Notes: generated by a model from the letters alone, not told the origin. A stretch of DNA of 64,000 nucleotides from Ophiobolus disseminans (GCA_010093685.1 MU006251.1:87226-151225); one strand, 5' to 3'. Counted from the first letter of the stretch, positions 21,895 to 32,395 are shown. Translations and numbers: made by a program.

Positions 21895-22476
21895 CAGGGT
21901 CGATTGGTTGTCGTGGTTCCGCTCGTTCCATAAAATAGGTAGACCGGCTCGAATCCTGAAGCGTGGCGCGCTCGTTCTGATGCCCCTCACCAGCGCTTCA
22001 CTGACAAGACATTTTTACGATCACGGAGCGTCAAGCCATTTCAGTCTCTCTGAAGACCTGTCTCGTGGAGATGACTGAATCGACGATCCTGCAGCCTTTG
22101 AGAGCTGGAACCTTGGAATAGATGATCCAGCAGCAGCAACAACAGCCTTTGATGAAATGACGCCATGGCAGTAGGAGGAGGCGTGGGACACATGGAAGAA
22201 CTCATGGTATCAAAATTGTTACAACAAATTTCGTGAGCTGCTCAACAATCTTATCAAGCGATCAAGGTGTGGCGGAGTGATGGGACGGTGGCAAGTGCAG
22301 AAAGGACAACGATTACGTCAGCACATGGCTTGTGCGTCTTCGGACGGCGATCATGGCCAACGCGTCGCGACCTCGCTTCACAACCCACCCGCATCCTGCA
22401 ATTCCTCGGGGTGGTTTTTGCTTTCGATTCCCGAATATCTCAAGGTGACTATCGCAACTGCGGCTTTATCACCGTC
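21895..22476 (+). pseudogene. Possible relic of a coding sequence interrupted by TGA and TAG
   Basis: One frame reads protein-like for ~190 codons: VDWLSWFRSFHKIGRPAR, later SSHFSLSEDLSRGDD, then IDDPAAFESWNLG and IDDPAAATTAFDEM (two similar DDPAA blocks), then WKNSWYQNCYNKFRELLNN. It is interrupted by TGA at 22076-22078 and TAG at 22172-22174. No family was recognised, and composition alone could mislead. The frame runs into the start of the kinase-like gene in another frame. Confidence 0.25.
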
Positions 22477-22484
22477 GAAACTAG

Positions 22485-23783
22485 ATGCTGCCACGATTGC
22501 GACGCGTTCTCAAACCTTTTCTTGTCGTCTCACCCGTGTTGCTCCTTGCCTTATTGCTAGCTTCCCGACAGGCGTCAAAAAGGTCAATGCTGTCTGCACC
22601 ATCACCCAATGAAGTTGCCACTCATCTACTTGCTGAGAAAGGCTTGAGCCTTCAAAGTTTGAAGGTCATCCAGTCTCTGTGGGCTGGCTACGGTCAGATA
22701 TGTCATATTACTGCCACACCTGATGGACTTCTGGATGCAAAAGACACGCAGTCGTACATCCTAAAGCTCATAACGCCGCCGCCGACGAGGGCGAACGATG
22801 AGGGCCACACCAGAAAGATACTGAGCTATCAGGTCGAGCAATACTTTTACAGCCACCTAGCGCCACAGCTACCCTCTTCTGTACCCGTTGCTAAGTGCTT
22901 GGGAAGCGTCAATGAGCACCATGCCAATGGTACATCAACTACCGCCATGGTTTTGAGCGACCTGAGGCAGCAGTATCCGATCGCGGGCGAGAAGCGAAAT
23001 GTTCTCTCGTCAGCCCAGGTCAACGCTGCACTCGACTGGCTATCCGGCTTCCATGGCTTTTGGTGGCCGCGCATAAATGACTTGGACAAATCTCTATTAG
23101 TTTTACCACCCTTGGAGGAGGTGCAACGTGATGGCCACGATGCTTCCGAAAAGACGATTTGGCTGAACGGCGGCTATACATACCTTGCAACGCGAAGGAC
23201 AGAGTACACGAGCCTGGCAGAAGATTCTGAGTCCGAGTGGAGCAGCGCTTTAACCAGCCGGAGTGGAAGCGATACTCAGTCCATTGCAGAAATGGCTGCA
23301 GCGTTCTTGACACCTGCAATACCTGGATCCACGCCAATAGACCACTACCAGACCCTCATCCACGGCGATGTAAAGTCTGAAAATCTCTTCTCAAGCAAGT
23401 TTGGAGACCAACTCGTGTTCTACGACTTCCAGTATACTGGTCTTGGTCTCGGAGTGTGTGATCTAGCCAAGCTCTTCACCTGTTCCGTGCCACTGAGCAT
23501 GCTCGTTACTCAGAAGAGCATACCGCATATACTGCCAATGCAGGTCGGCGAAAAATGGTTACTGGAACGCTACTGGCGTGGATTGAAGAACACTGGCGAG
23601 AGGGACTACAGCTGGGACATATTCTTGTTTCATTGGGAGATTGCGCTGGTGGACTGGTTGCGTTTTCAGGCGAGCTGGGGCTTCTGGGGTAACACGGAAT
23701 GGCTCGAAGCAAGAGTGAGGCATATTTTGAGCGACGCGGAGTGGAGGAAGGCGTTGAAACGAGCCGTCAATGGCCACATATGA
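22485..23783 (+). CDS. Kinase-like protein of the APH/choline kinase/EcKinase superfamily
   Basis: Intact ORF, 432 aa. Motifs of small-molecule kinases with the protein-kinase-like fold are present: a candidate ATP-binding Lys94 in YILKLI, the Brenner motif HGDVKSEN at 293-300 (catalytic Asp295, Asn300), and VFYDFQ at 311-316 (metal-binding Asp314). The spacing and the following GLGLGVCDLAKLF fit the EcKinase/CHK-like group of fungi. The substrate cannot be told. If the ATG at 22485 is used, residues 11-27 form a hydrophobic anchor (FLVVSPVLLLALLLAS). An in-frame ATG at 22587 would give a soluble 398-aa protein, and the sequence does not decide between them. Confidence 0.8.
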   Translation: MLPRLRRVLKPFLVVSPVLLLALLLASRQASKRSMLSAPSPNEVATHLLAEKGLSLQSLKVIQSLWAGYGQICHITATPDGLLDAKDTQSYILKLITPPPTRANDEGHTRKILSYQVEQYFYSHLAPQLPSSVPVAKCLGSVNEHHANGTSTTAMVLSDLRQQYPIAGEKRNVLSSAQVNAALDWLSGFHGFWWPRINDLDKSLLVLPPLEEVQRDGHDASEKTIWLNGGYTYLATRRTEYTSLAEDSESEWSSALTSRSGSDTQSIAEMAAAFLTPAIPGSTPIDHYQTLIHGDVKSENLFSSKFGDQLVFYDFQYTGLGLGVCDLAKLFTCSVPLSMLVTQKSIPHILPMQVGEKWLLERYWRGLKNTGERDYSWDIFLFHWEIALVDWLRFQASWGFWGNTEWLEARVRHILSDAEWRKALKRAVNGHI

Positions 23784-23962
23784 GTGACGGTTTTGCACCC
23801 TCGATTCGTTGCCTCGCCGTTTCCCTCTCGTGCAGAACCCTATTTACTGAACCGCTGCGCTTCATGACAGCTGGCATTCAACAGGGGAAAAAGTTTTATG
23901 CGCGCCGCAGGACGTCTCGCGCACATAAAGATATACCAACCTCAGAGTCCTCAAGTATGAAA

Positions 23963-24044
23963 GCCCGCTTGGCCAAGTGGTAAGGCGTCGCACTCGTACA
24001 GCTATAAAATGCGAAGATCTCCAGTTCGATCCTGGAAGTGGGCT
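23963..24044 (+). tRNA. tRNA-Thr (anticodon CGU) with a 10-nt intron
   Basis: The cloverleaf folds cleanly. Acceptor GCCCGCT pairs with AGTGGGC (one G-T), D-stem GCC/GGC, anticodon stem TCGCA/TGCGA, T-stem TCCAG/CTGGA with loop TTCGATC, discriminator T. The anticodon loop starts C-T-CGT-A, so the anticodon is CGU, reading ACG (Thr). Ten extra bases (23999-24008) sit one nucleotide 3' of the anticodon, the canonical place for eukaryotic tRNA introns. Internal A box (TGGCCAAGTGG) and B box (AGTTCGATCCT) promoters are present. CCA is not encoded, as expected in eukaryotes. Confidence 0.9.
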
Positions 24045-24212
24045 GCAAAGCTTTCAAAGATGTTTTTTTGTTGATTGTATTTGCTACATCTCTTAACTCG
24101 GCAGACAGCAACAGCGACACCCAATGCTAAAACTACACACGGCTCAAAAGAAAGATGAACAAGGAGGAGATGAAACGATCATACAACGAACAACAATCAT
24201 GCGTCCGTCTTC

Positions 24213-25823
24213 TCAAGAATTTGAGGTCAGTAGGCTTCCTTCCCTCGAGATAGGAAACGCTCCAGGGCACGCCGATTGCCGTTCATATTTCAACGCTGTT
24301 TCGAAATTTGTCCGCAGCTCCGAGTCCGGCTTCGACTGTGCGCTACAAAGGCTTAACGCTGGCGATGCGCTCCGATCTGGCCCTAATACGGTAGCTTGGC
24401 TTATGGCCAAATTATCGGGGCTCTGGCTTGTGATTGCCGCCAATGTCTGGGGACTATTGGTGTGAAGGGGTGGAGGAGTCTTACGACTTGGAGCTTTGGC
24501 CCACACATCGTCACCGTTCAACGTCTGTGTCGTGTGGACGAGGTCTTCGGATAGTGTACCGTCCATCGTCTGAGCGATACCTGGCTGAGACTGGCCTGGT
24601 CTGCTGAAACCGACCCATCCCTTTCCCGTCTGCTCCTTCAGAGCACGAGCCGCCTCTATACGACGCTGTTCCCAATCGACAAACCGAATGTCGTTTACCT
24701 CGACGTGCTTCGTGACTTCCTTGGAGTCTTTCAGCGATTGTTCACGCTCCTGGCCGCATCTCTTAGCTCTCCTCTGGTCTGCTGCAGGGATGTGCTTCTT
24801 GTAGCACATGGCTGGGGTATCATGGATATGGTAAGTGCACCCAGCTTCTTGAGGTGCCGAAGGTCCCGTTTCTGGAGCTAGTCGGCGCAGAGCAGCCTCG
24901 AGCATTGAGTGGGCAAATGCGGGCGGCAGTTCGGGCATGTTCAAGCTGCTCGCGGTCTCAACCCCCGCATCAATGCATCGATCGACCACGAAGCGTTTCA
25001 GCGATTCCGATATCTTCCCTGGGCTTGCTGAGAATAAGTGCTCGATGGTGTAGACATCGGCGCATACATTCCTCTCCACCTTCTCTAGCAAGATGTCAAG
25101 GACGTGATCCGAGAACGCCGGTGCGCCGATAGTGTAGCCGAGTGTATGTGCATTCATCAGTGGCCAGTGCATTCGCCACGTATGTATGGCATGGAGCTTC
25201 GAGGAAGACCCGTGTGCCACCTGCTCCCTCGACGATATGATACCGGTATGAAGCCAGATCCGGTAAATTTCGAAAGCACCAGGATCGACATCCTCCAACG
25301 ACATGTATTTGTCACTCTCCTCTCCTGCAGATGTACGGAAGTGTATCTGGGACAAAAAGTTTGCCAGTATCGGGAGGCTTGTCGCTGACGCCTGTACGAA
25401 TCTCTGCACAAAATACTGGGACGCAGGGTTACGTACACCGAGGAGGAGGCTCACCATCTCCTGCCGTGGTTCGTGGTCTTTATCGTTCGTCGAGATCTGC
25501 GGCTGGCCCTCAGGTTCGATTGGTTTGCTGTCGTCATCATCGGCCATGTATGATCGCGTGGTAGATGTATCCCTAAGTGTGGCACGGCATGATCTAGTCA
25601 ATGTCCGCAGCACCGCCTGCTCATCTCCTTGGGCGGATTTTGGACCCTCGCCCTTGCCTTCTTCGATCCAGGCTCCCACAGTTGAAGCATCGACAACTGC
25701 TGTGTCTTTCTCTTTCTTGTCGGCGTTGACGTCTCCGCGAAGCTGTCGGGCTTCGGTTTGCTCCGGCTTCTTGATGGTGTTGCCTTTGGGCGTCGATGGT
25801 TTCTTCGACCTGAAGAACCCCAT
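24213..25823 (-). CDS. BTB/POZ-like domain protein, divergent paralogue A
   Basis: The start MGFFRSKKPSTPKGN at 25823 gives 536 aa; the longer in-frame extension looks like leader. After a charged N-terminus, residues ~180-330 resemble the degenerate BTB proteins common in Dothideomycetes: FEIYRIWLHTGII, then a helical part with AFSDHVLDILLEKV and ISESLKRFVVDRCID. A small Cys/His motif follows (CTYHIHDTPAMCYKK), then a disordered Ser/Thr/Pro/Gln C-terminus. The gene at 26141 on the other strand has the same order of elements, so the two are paralogues. BTB domains usually mediate protein contacts, often with CUL3. The function of this lineage is unknown. Confidence 0.7.
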   Translation of the reverse strand: MGFFRSKKPSTPKGNTIKKPEQTEARQLRGDVNADKKEKDTAVVDASTVGAWIEEGKGEGPKSAQGDEQAVLRTLTRSCRATLRDTSTTRSYMADDDDSKPIEPEGQPQISTNDKDHEPRQEMVSLLLGVRNPASQYFVQRFVQASATSLPILANFLSQIHFRTSAGEESDKYMSLEDVDPGAFEIYRIWLHTGIISSREQVAHGSSSKLHAIHTWRMHWPLMNAHTLGYTIGAPAFSDHVLDILLEKVERNVCADVYTIEHLFSASPGKISESLKRFVVDRCIDAGVETASSLNMPELPPAFAHSMLEAALRRLAPETGPSAPQEAGCTYHIHDTPAMCYKKHIPAADQRRAKRCGQEREQSLKDSKEVTKHVEVNDIRFVDWEQRRIEAARALKEQTGKGWVGFSRPGQSQPGIAQTMDGTLSEDLVHTTQTLNGDDVWAKAPSRKTPPPLHTNSPQTLAAITSQSPDNLAISQATVLGPDRSASPALSLCSAQSKPDSELRTNFETALKYERQSACPGAFPISREGSLLTSNS

Positions 25824-26140
25824 GGTCACTCCCGAATTTGTACAAGAGTAGAAGATTGTGGAATAGGTTATGAGAAGATGGAGTATATGATGGTGGCGAC
25901 TATTGAATATCGGCAATGCGTTTGCAGACAAGCAGACAAGCAGTCACAGCACAGAACTTGACATTACTACCGTCTGTCACGTCAACAAGTTTAACTTCAA
26001 CGTCCGCATGTACATACAAATTGGTACGGACATCACATTCCGAGAAAGTGTGAACGCGAAGATGGGCTGCGTAAGTATTTCTTGCAGTGTATCAAGACCT
26101 CGCAAACACCCTACAGTGCATGCCTAGTCTTGCAAACACC
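25824..26140. promoter_or_regulatory. Shared divergent promoter of the BTB-like pair
   Basis: 317 bp separate the two start codons. An apparent GTAAGT...CTACAG pair at about 26067-26105 upstream of the right gene could be a 5' UTR intron. No operator motif was recognised. Confidence 0.4.
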
Positions 26141-28486
26141 ATGTCCTTCCAACTACAGAACAGTAATTCTATCCGGCCTTCTGTCCCACGAACCGTAGCG
26201 TTCGTTTTACCAGGGCGCAGAACACTATCAGAACACCTCCCAGCGGAGATTATCGACCTTCCGGTATCGCTCGCGGAACGTTCCCGATACCTCCGCAAGG
26301 CTATTGTAGTACAAGCTTTGAACAAACCAAGTGAGCGGCAGATTCACCTCCCTGGTGTCGATTTGATGGGATTTAGATTTTACGTCGAGTGGCTTCGCAC
26401 TGGGCACATCGACTTCTATGCCACTTCTGCTTCATCGTCTTGCAGTGGGCTCTTATTGCGTGACTGCTTTGACCTCATGTTCGCACATATTGCAGGGTCT
26501 CTCTTCGAAGAGCCCAATTTCCAGGACTATATCATCGACATTATGTCACGGTATCTGAACGCATCGCAAACTCCCGATCTCAAGGTTTTAGAGGAGGTGT
26601 TTCTCGAGAAAGGCATCTCGAATACCCTCCGACAATTCGTGATTGACAGGATGTTTGCCGTTGAGCGGAAGATGCTGGGTATGATTAGAGGTAACAGTAG
26701 TGAGAGCAACGGGGGTGAGGTAAGTTGCCAATACCATGTCCATGGAGAGGGGCGTTGTTACCGAACTAGTGCAAGATACGTAGATACAAACGCAGCTCTC
26801 ACCGAAACCAGAGTCGGTTCAAACGCCATGGACACGTATTACCAGAAGGGAGAAGACACGCGCTCTTCTTCATCGATGTCGCCGAATAATTATCTCGCCA
26901 ACAAAAGTGTCCCGCATGACATGTCGAATACAGTTGGCTCCGCTGAGTGGGCGCGCATGGTCCATAGCCACGTACGGAGTGTAAACCTGCCCGACCTGTC
27001 GCGTTACGAGAAGCCTTTACCTGTGATACCACCACGGACGCCAGGACAGTCGCCAACTCCACCCTCTTCGCACCCTTCGCCGCAAACGTCCAGCATCGAA
27101 GTTTCAGCGACGCCGCACAGTGACATCAGTGACGATACCCCGGCCGATCTTCCCAGTACACAACAGCTTGTTCAGGAATGCTTCAGGCGCCTTCCACTCG
27201 CGGCCCTCGCGCAAGACCGATCATCTGAACACCCGCAAAGAGCGGATCGGACACCTATATTTGGGCTACTTCTCGAGTGCTTGGAGCGACTCAATGGGCG
27301 CACCGTTGAAAAGGGTTCTACCCACACCCCCTCAGATAATGCTTCGACGCATATGACCTCGTCAGGAGACACTACGTTCGACTTTGATACCCCGTGTCGA
27401 CCCTCGCCCAAGCAGACTAACCCCCGTTTGTCGCCTACTACGGATAGCATTCAGATACGTCCTGAAAGAAGCTTTGATGAGTTGCCACTATTGGGGTATC
27501 TTTCGAGAACCGGATTGGGTGAGCGGCCGAGAGCGCTAAACCATGCGCATGAAGAGGCATATCCTATTGAAGTACCAGCCAGAGTCGTTCGACGTTTAGG
27601 GCACCACTCGCCAAAACCGCAGGATACCTCAAGTCGTCAGCATGTCCAGTCCCGCCCACAGTCACGTTGTTCGGACCAAGGTGATCATCTCCAAGCGGAG
27701 CAACCAAGACAACGAGGTTCATCCATCGCAGAAAGACCGCACCACCCATACGCCCACCTCGGCTTCTCCACTCCTCGCCCTCACCTCGTCGACCCACAAG
27801 CATCCCACGAGATCCTCGAATCACCAGGCCACCGCCACTCTTACGCTGGGCCTACGCACAACCATTCCTACGCGCATCTAGATTTCTCCACCCCCCGACC
27901 CCGCCACGTCGACGCACATGAATCCCAAGAGCTCCTCAGCCCAGTTTCTGAATGCCGGGAAAGTAGCGTAAACCCGTTGCAGCGGGACGATGCAGAGTGG
28001 CACCAACGCCAGCGATACATGATGTCGAATTCCTTCCCACCAGTTCCTCTCTCAACATCTTCACTAGCGCTGCATCAACGCCAAACCACTCCTTCACCTT
28101 CACCTGCGCCAACTCCACAAAGCGAGCACGACTTCACATCCGACTCCTCGCTCGAATCCGCATTCGGTCTATCCAGCGCCAACGCCGCCGAACGCTACCA
28201 ACGCCAGCGCTGCTTACTCTCAGCTGCGCTTCCGCCGCTGCCGCCGGCGTTCACGTCTGGTGGGGTGGAGGTGAGGCGCAAACCCATTTCCGTCTATTCA
28301 TCTTCAACGGCAGCTGCAGCGGATGTGGCGCGCAAACCGGCGCCGCTGAGGGGACTCGATTGGGTTGAGCAGCAGGCGCGGAATCCGTGGGCGGGTGCGG
28401 CGGGGGAGGGGGTGGTGAAGAGGAGTAGGAAGAGTAGGGTTAGGGAGATGTTGAGGAGTGGGAGTGCGTTTGGGAGGGGTGGGTGA
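26141..28486 (+). CDS. BTB/POZ-like domain protein, divergent paralogue B
   Basis: From the ATG at 26141 (MSFQLQNSNS, good ACACCATG context; alternatives at 26120 and 26087) the protein is 781 aa. A BTB-like N-terminal domain contains IHLPGVDLMGFRFYVEWLRTG, FQDYIIDIMSRYL and ISNTLRQFVIDRM. It is followed by CQYHVHGEGRCYRTS, the same Cys/His motif as in the divergent neighbour. The remaining ~560 residues are disordered and Pro/Ser/His-rich. They include a duplicated segment HPYAHLGFSTPRPHLVD / HSYAHLDFSTPRPRHVD (about 27745-27915), and the C-terminus is strongly basic (KRSRKSRVREMLRS). Role unknown. Confidence 0.7.
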   Translation: MSFQLQNSNSIRPSVPRTVAFVLPGRRTLSEHLPAEIIDLPVSLAERSRYLRKAIVVQALNKPSERQIHLPGVDLMGFRFYVEWLRTGHIDFYATSASSSCSGLLLRDCFDLMFAHIAGSLFEEPNFQDYIIDIMSRYLNASQTPDLKVLEEVFLEKGISNTLRQFVIDRMFAVERKMLGMIRGNSSESNGGEVSCQYHVHGEGRCYRTSARYVDTNAALTETRVGSNAMDTYYQKGEDTRSSSSMSPNNYLANKSVPHDMSNTVGSAEWARMVHSHVRSVNLPDLSRYEKPLPVIPPRTPGQSPTPPSSHPSPQTSSIEVSATPHSDISDDTPADLPSTQQLVQECFRRLPLAALAQDRSSEHPQRADRTPIFGLLLECLERLNGRTVEKGSTHTPSDNASTHMTSSGDTTFDFDTPCRPSPKQTNPRLSPTTDSIQIRPERSFDELPLLGYLSRTGLGERPRALNHAHEEAYPIEVPARVVRRLGHHSPKPQDTSSRQHVQSRPQSRCSDQGDHLQAEQPRQRGSSIAERPHHPYAHLGFSTPRPHLVDPQASHEILESPGHRHSYAGPTHNHSYAHLDFSTPRPRHVDAHESQELLSPVSECRESSVNPLQRDDAEWHQRQRYMMSNSFPPVPLSTSSLALHQRQTTPSPSPAPTPQSEHDFTSDSSLESAFGLSSANAAERYQRQRCLLSAALPPLPPAFTSGGVEVRRKPISVYSSSTAAAADVARKPAPLRGLDWVEQQARNPWAGAAGEGVVKRSRKSRVREMLRSGSAFGRGG

Positions 28487-28731
28487 GGAGGTTGGGCTGT
28501 GGTGGTGGAGAGAGGGGATGTTCTCTGCTTTGTGTGCATACATTAATATCAGCATTGAGGGTTGAACAAAGTTGTTGAATTCCATGAGTGTAGATGTAAA
28601 AGGATGGCTTGAGAGCTACTTGCAGATCCCACATCCCTCGCAAATCGAATAAACTTTTTTCACCAACCTTCTCCAGATCCCAGTTCGTTCCCTTCAACCA
28701 CCCCCAACCCATCCCACGTTCCGATCCCCGC

Positions 28732-29412
28732 TCACACCATCTTCTCCACAAATCCCAACAACGCCATCCCAATCTTCGAACTCTGCGACCACTTCTTATA
28801 CCTCCCACCCAGCGCCTCAAGCACCCTCGTCGCATCCTCCTTATCAAACTTGCCGCTGTCGGTCACACTCTGCTTCTCCGTCTCAATCTGGGTCAAGAGC
28901 AACGCGCTGCGTTCGAGGTCGGAGGGTTTGAGGCCGCCTTGCCCGAGGATGGTGTAGGCGGTGAGCAGGAGGGTGAGATTATATGTGGCGGTTTTGGTGG
29001 ATTGTTGGTCTTGGGACTGGGGGATGGGTTTAGTGGAGGGTGATGCTGGGGGATGGATGGGAACTTACGGCTTTGAGCTGGGTTTGGAGATCTTGGATGG
29101 CTTGGTCTTGTGTGGTGTTTTGGAGCCTTTTCAGTGTGTCAGTGATGTTGGAGGGGATGTATGGAAGTTTAGTTACGATCAGTTGTGATATGAGGGTTGA
29201 GTGGTTTTCTTTCGTCTCTTGGACTTCTTGTTTTGTCTGTGGATTGTCAGTATACGGCTCGAATTTAGGGTCGTGGCCCGCCCGACCTTTTCGACCTGAC
29301 ACTTCAAGTCATGGATAGTATCTGCCGTTCGCTCCAGGTATCTCGTCAGTCCCTTTGGTGGGTTAGTATCATACCTATTGGAACAAGGTCCCTGTAGTAG
29401 TATGACTACCAT
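28732..29412 (-). CDS. Small coiled-coil/helical hypothetical protein, four exons
   Basis: Exons 29412-29410, 29352-29287, 29236-29069 and 29016-28732 give 173 aa; introns 57, 50 and 52 nt, all phase 0. The first intron contains a perfect TACTAAC branch site. The exon-1 assignment (just the ATG) and the GTCGGG donor of the second intron are the weakest points. The protein reads MGLTRYLERTADTIHDLK, then an N-terminal coiled coil, then a helical domain (TYNLTLLLTAYTILGQGGLK ... SKIGMALLGFVEKMV). No family was recognised. Reading the three exons as separate ORFs hides the gene. Confidence 0.55.
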
Positions 29413-29793
29413 AGAGAACCGAGTGGGAGGAGGGACAAGGTAGGGTGGCTGCAACGTATTGTATTGACTATCGTATTGTTCCGTGTAAGAAGCGTCACCA
29501 ACTTCACGTTAGGACGTTACAGTTAGCCGTGCCTCCCTTACATCGGAGGTACCACGGCCCTTCCTTCCACCAACCTGGACTGAACCCACACATTCTCAAC
29601 AATACCATACTTTCCTGACTGATCACCCACCACTTGCATCTCCTCTACAACCTTGGCGAGCGATTTCTGCTCGTTGGCTGCCTCGTCGCCCGGTTTCGGC
29701 CCAGTTGAAGATCTGTCGACTTGTCGAGAGCTTTCCCCTTCGTTCGCAACCTTAGCGCGTTTTTCCTGGCCTACAGCTTGGAGCGGTCCATCG
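29413..29793. other. Intergenic, nothing recognised
   Basis: It lies between two minus-strand genes and presumably holds the promoter of the coiled-coil protein gene. Confidence 0.4.
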
Positions 29794-30207
29794 TTAGGTC
29801 GTTTTCATTACACTCGCCTCAGCCATACGAGCTTCCGTGCCCATCAGCCGATGCCAATGCTGTCTTTCAACCGGAGTCAAGCTCGGCACGTCGTTCAAAT
29901 TGCCATTTGTAGTGATGTTCCAAGCCCACTTCTTGAACGCATATTCGAAGGTTCGCGTAGCGTGTTGGGGGTAGAGCTGAGCCTGCAGCCACATTGCGGC
30001 ATACACAATACTAGCTAGATGCTGAGGTAGAACGATATGCCATGGTGTCCTGTTGAATATCGATACAGGACTGGCTGACATATAGATTATGTTTCCGGGA
30101 AAAATCTGCCAATCTTGTACGGAACTAGGCCCGCTGTAGATCACACTCTTGGTGGACTCCGCTGTCTTACTTTGGTCAGACATGTTGGCTGCCGATGAAG
30201 TTGCCAT
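29794..30207 (-). CDS. Hypothetical protein, ~137 aa
   Basis: Within a longer open frame, the start MATSSAANMSDQSKTAES at 30207 gives a natural-looking protein; a start at 30183 (MSDQSK) is also possible. The core (SIFNRTPWHIVLPQHLASIV, YAAMWLQAQLYPQHATRTF) is amphipathic and Trp/Tyr/His-rich. There is no signal peptide and no family I recognise. The overlapping + strand ORF has worse composition. Confidence 0.4.
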   Translation of the reverse strand: MATSSAANMSDQSKTAESTKSVIYSGPSSVQDWQIFPGNIIYMSASPVSIFNRTPWHIVLPQHLASIVYAAMWLQAQLYPQHATRTFEYAFKKWAWNITTNGNLNDVPSLTPVERQHWHRLMGTEARMAEASVMKTT

Positions 30208-30446
30208 TGAGAGTTGGAGTTTCGAAGGAAGCGAGGAACACAACAAGGTGGGGAAAGGCTGAAGGATCAAGTAGGAAATACGGGCTAGTGTGAGCAAACA
30301 AGGTGCTATTGCAAGCAAAGGTGGCTTTGCATTGCAGCTTGCTGATATGATGCGCCACACGTCCTAATAGCGGAACTAGACGGGCAAGGTGAGAGAATCC
30401 TCGAGTCAAGTCTTCACTGACAGCAGCCTGGTGAAACTCGTGCTGT

Positions 30447-32395
30447 TCATGCCTTCTCCATCTTCAAGTTCTCATCATCGCTCTCACGTTCAACCGTCGC
30501 TTCGACCTTCTCCGTCATGAGGTCCTTTACACCCTTCATGCTGGCCACGCTGATCGTTGCCATTGCCACGAATGGTACAACGCTCCACCATCCCAGTCTA
30601 TACGCTCTCGCATACGACCAATAACTCGCATGCCATGCAGCTTTCATAATGTCGGCATTCGCACCCGGTACGCCCTTGCCTTTCGCTGTCGTGGCAGTTG
30701 CGCCCTTCATAGACTTGAGCAAAGCGGCGACCGATGATTGTGGCAAACCTGCCGCAACTGCTGCAGCTCCAACGTCAGAAGCATAATGTGTCGCGATGCG
30801 TGAGTTGATGACAGCATAGATGACTGCTGTTCCGAAGGCACCGCCAATGGCACGTGCCGAGAAGGCGAGGCCGGTGGCTGTCGACAGGAATGCGTGCGGG
30901 GCAGTGAACTGCACGCAGGCGACGAGGAGAGTGAGCGGGCCCGCACAACCGATACCAGTAAGCACGATGAAGACGATTTGGGGAACGTCCCAGCTTGGCT
31001 TGATGTTGGCATAGCATATAGCTGCGATGAGCATGATGCCGAAGGTGACAACAAGGGGTGTTTCTATCCGAGTTATCAGTACATTTACTTCAGACAGTCA
31101 CGTGCAACTCACTCAAATCCTTGTACCTCGTGGCATACCACGACACGACGACAGCAGTGACCGTCGAAGGAATCTTGTACGAAAGCTGCCGAACCGCAAT
31201 GTCCCAGGAGTTGTCTTCGAAACCTAGGTTCAGAATGATCTGAGGCGTGATGGCGTTGACGGCCGAGTAGTAGATCCATCCTTCTACGGCAAAGGCGAGC
31301 GTTGAGAGCCAAAAATTAGGTCCACTAGCAAAGAAGACGTGTGCGACGATCCCGTCGGATCGCCCTTTCCATTCATACATGCCGAACGCAATGAGGAATA
31401 TCATACCGACCACCAGATTAGCGTAGACATGGGGGTTGCTCCATTTGTATGCACCACCAGCCCAGTTGAGCGAGAGTAGCAGTAGGGTGGCGGCAACAAT
31501 GAGCAGAAAGCAGCCGATGGGATCGCATGCCCAGGTCCATTGCTTGAACGTCATCCTTGGGTAGTCGGTACGCTTCTTCGGCCAGTACAATGTGAAGAGG
31601 CCAATTGCAGTGAAGCCATGTAAGCCGACTTGCACCCAGAAGATGTTTCGCCATCCCGTGGGACCCAAGTTGGCCAACGCGCCGGCGGCTAGACCACCAG
31701 TGCTAGACTTAGTTAGTTCAGTGCGAAGTACCAAGAGCAATTGCTTGCTTACATGCCACCCATCGTTCCAGCAACACCTGCAAAACCATTTGCAAGTGCT
31801 CGATACTTCAGTGGTAGGACCTCAGATGGAATCGACTGCACGATGGAGATTGTTGCCAATGTTGTACCGATGAGGATGCCGCCGCCAATGAGCATGCTCA
31901 TCGAGGTGGCCTTGGCGCAAATGATGCTGCCAACACATGCGATGAGCGGTGGAATGGTCGCAAAGAGCTTCCGATCCAGTACATCGGATAGTCGACCTAC
32001 GAGAGGAGACAAGACCGACTGCATTAGGAGCGGACCCTATGGCAGTGAGTTCATGTTCAACTTCAGAGTATGACAGACCTACTTGAATGACCCAACTGCC
32101 AATCGCTGGCTCGCCAAGTTCACGGATGATAAAAGACAATACAGAGCCGGCCGCTACTACCACAAAGACTTGAGACATGATACTGGAGTGCACATTAGAT
32201 TTGTTCATCAATTTTTAGAATTACATACGCGAAGCAGCACACGAAAACGACAACCCATGATCTCCAGGAAAGGTCGACGTGCTTGACATCCTCGTTTGCT
32301 TCCTGCTCGATAGGCACAATGACCGCTTCCGTAATTGATTTGCGAGGCGGTGCATCGTGAGTGCCCTTGATGTGGGTGACTTCGTCTTTGGTCAT
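30447..32395 (-). CDS. MFS multidrug/siderophore-type transporter, TRI12 (DHA14-like) family
   Basis: Five exons, 32395-32229, 32182-32083, 32036-31753, 31702-31113 and 31063-30447, give 585 aa; introns of 46-50 nt and every phase agrees. The soluble N-terminus MTKDEVTHIKGTHDAPP is followed by about 14 membrane spans. Diagnostic MFS motif A-like text SPLVGRLSDVLDRK lies after TM2-3, and GLAAGALANLGPTGWRNIFW matches the motif region of TRI12/siderophore-iron transporters, as does SEVLPLKYRALANG. The TRI12 family exports toxins and drugs or imports ferri-siderophores using the proton gradient. No biosynthetic cluster surrounds this gene, so the substrate is open. Plasma membrane expected. Confidence 0.9.

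Noticed and set aside
30447..32395. MFS gene as part of a secondary-metabolite cluster
   Set aside because: No PKS, NRPS, terpene synthase or cluster-type regulator nearby; neighbours are TAD3 and unrelated small genes.
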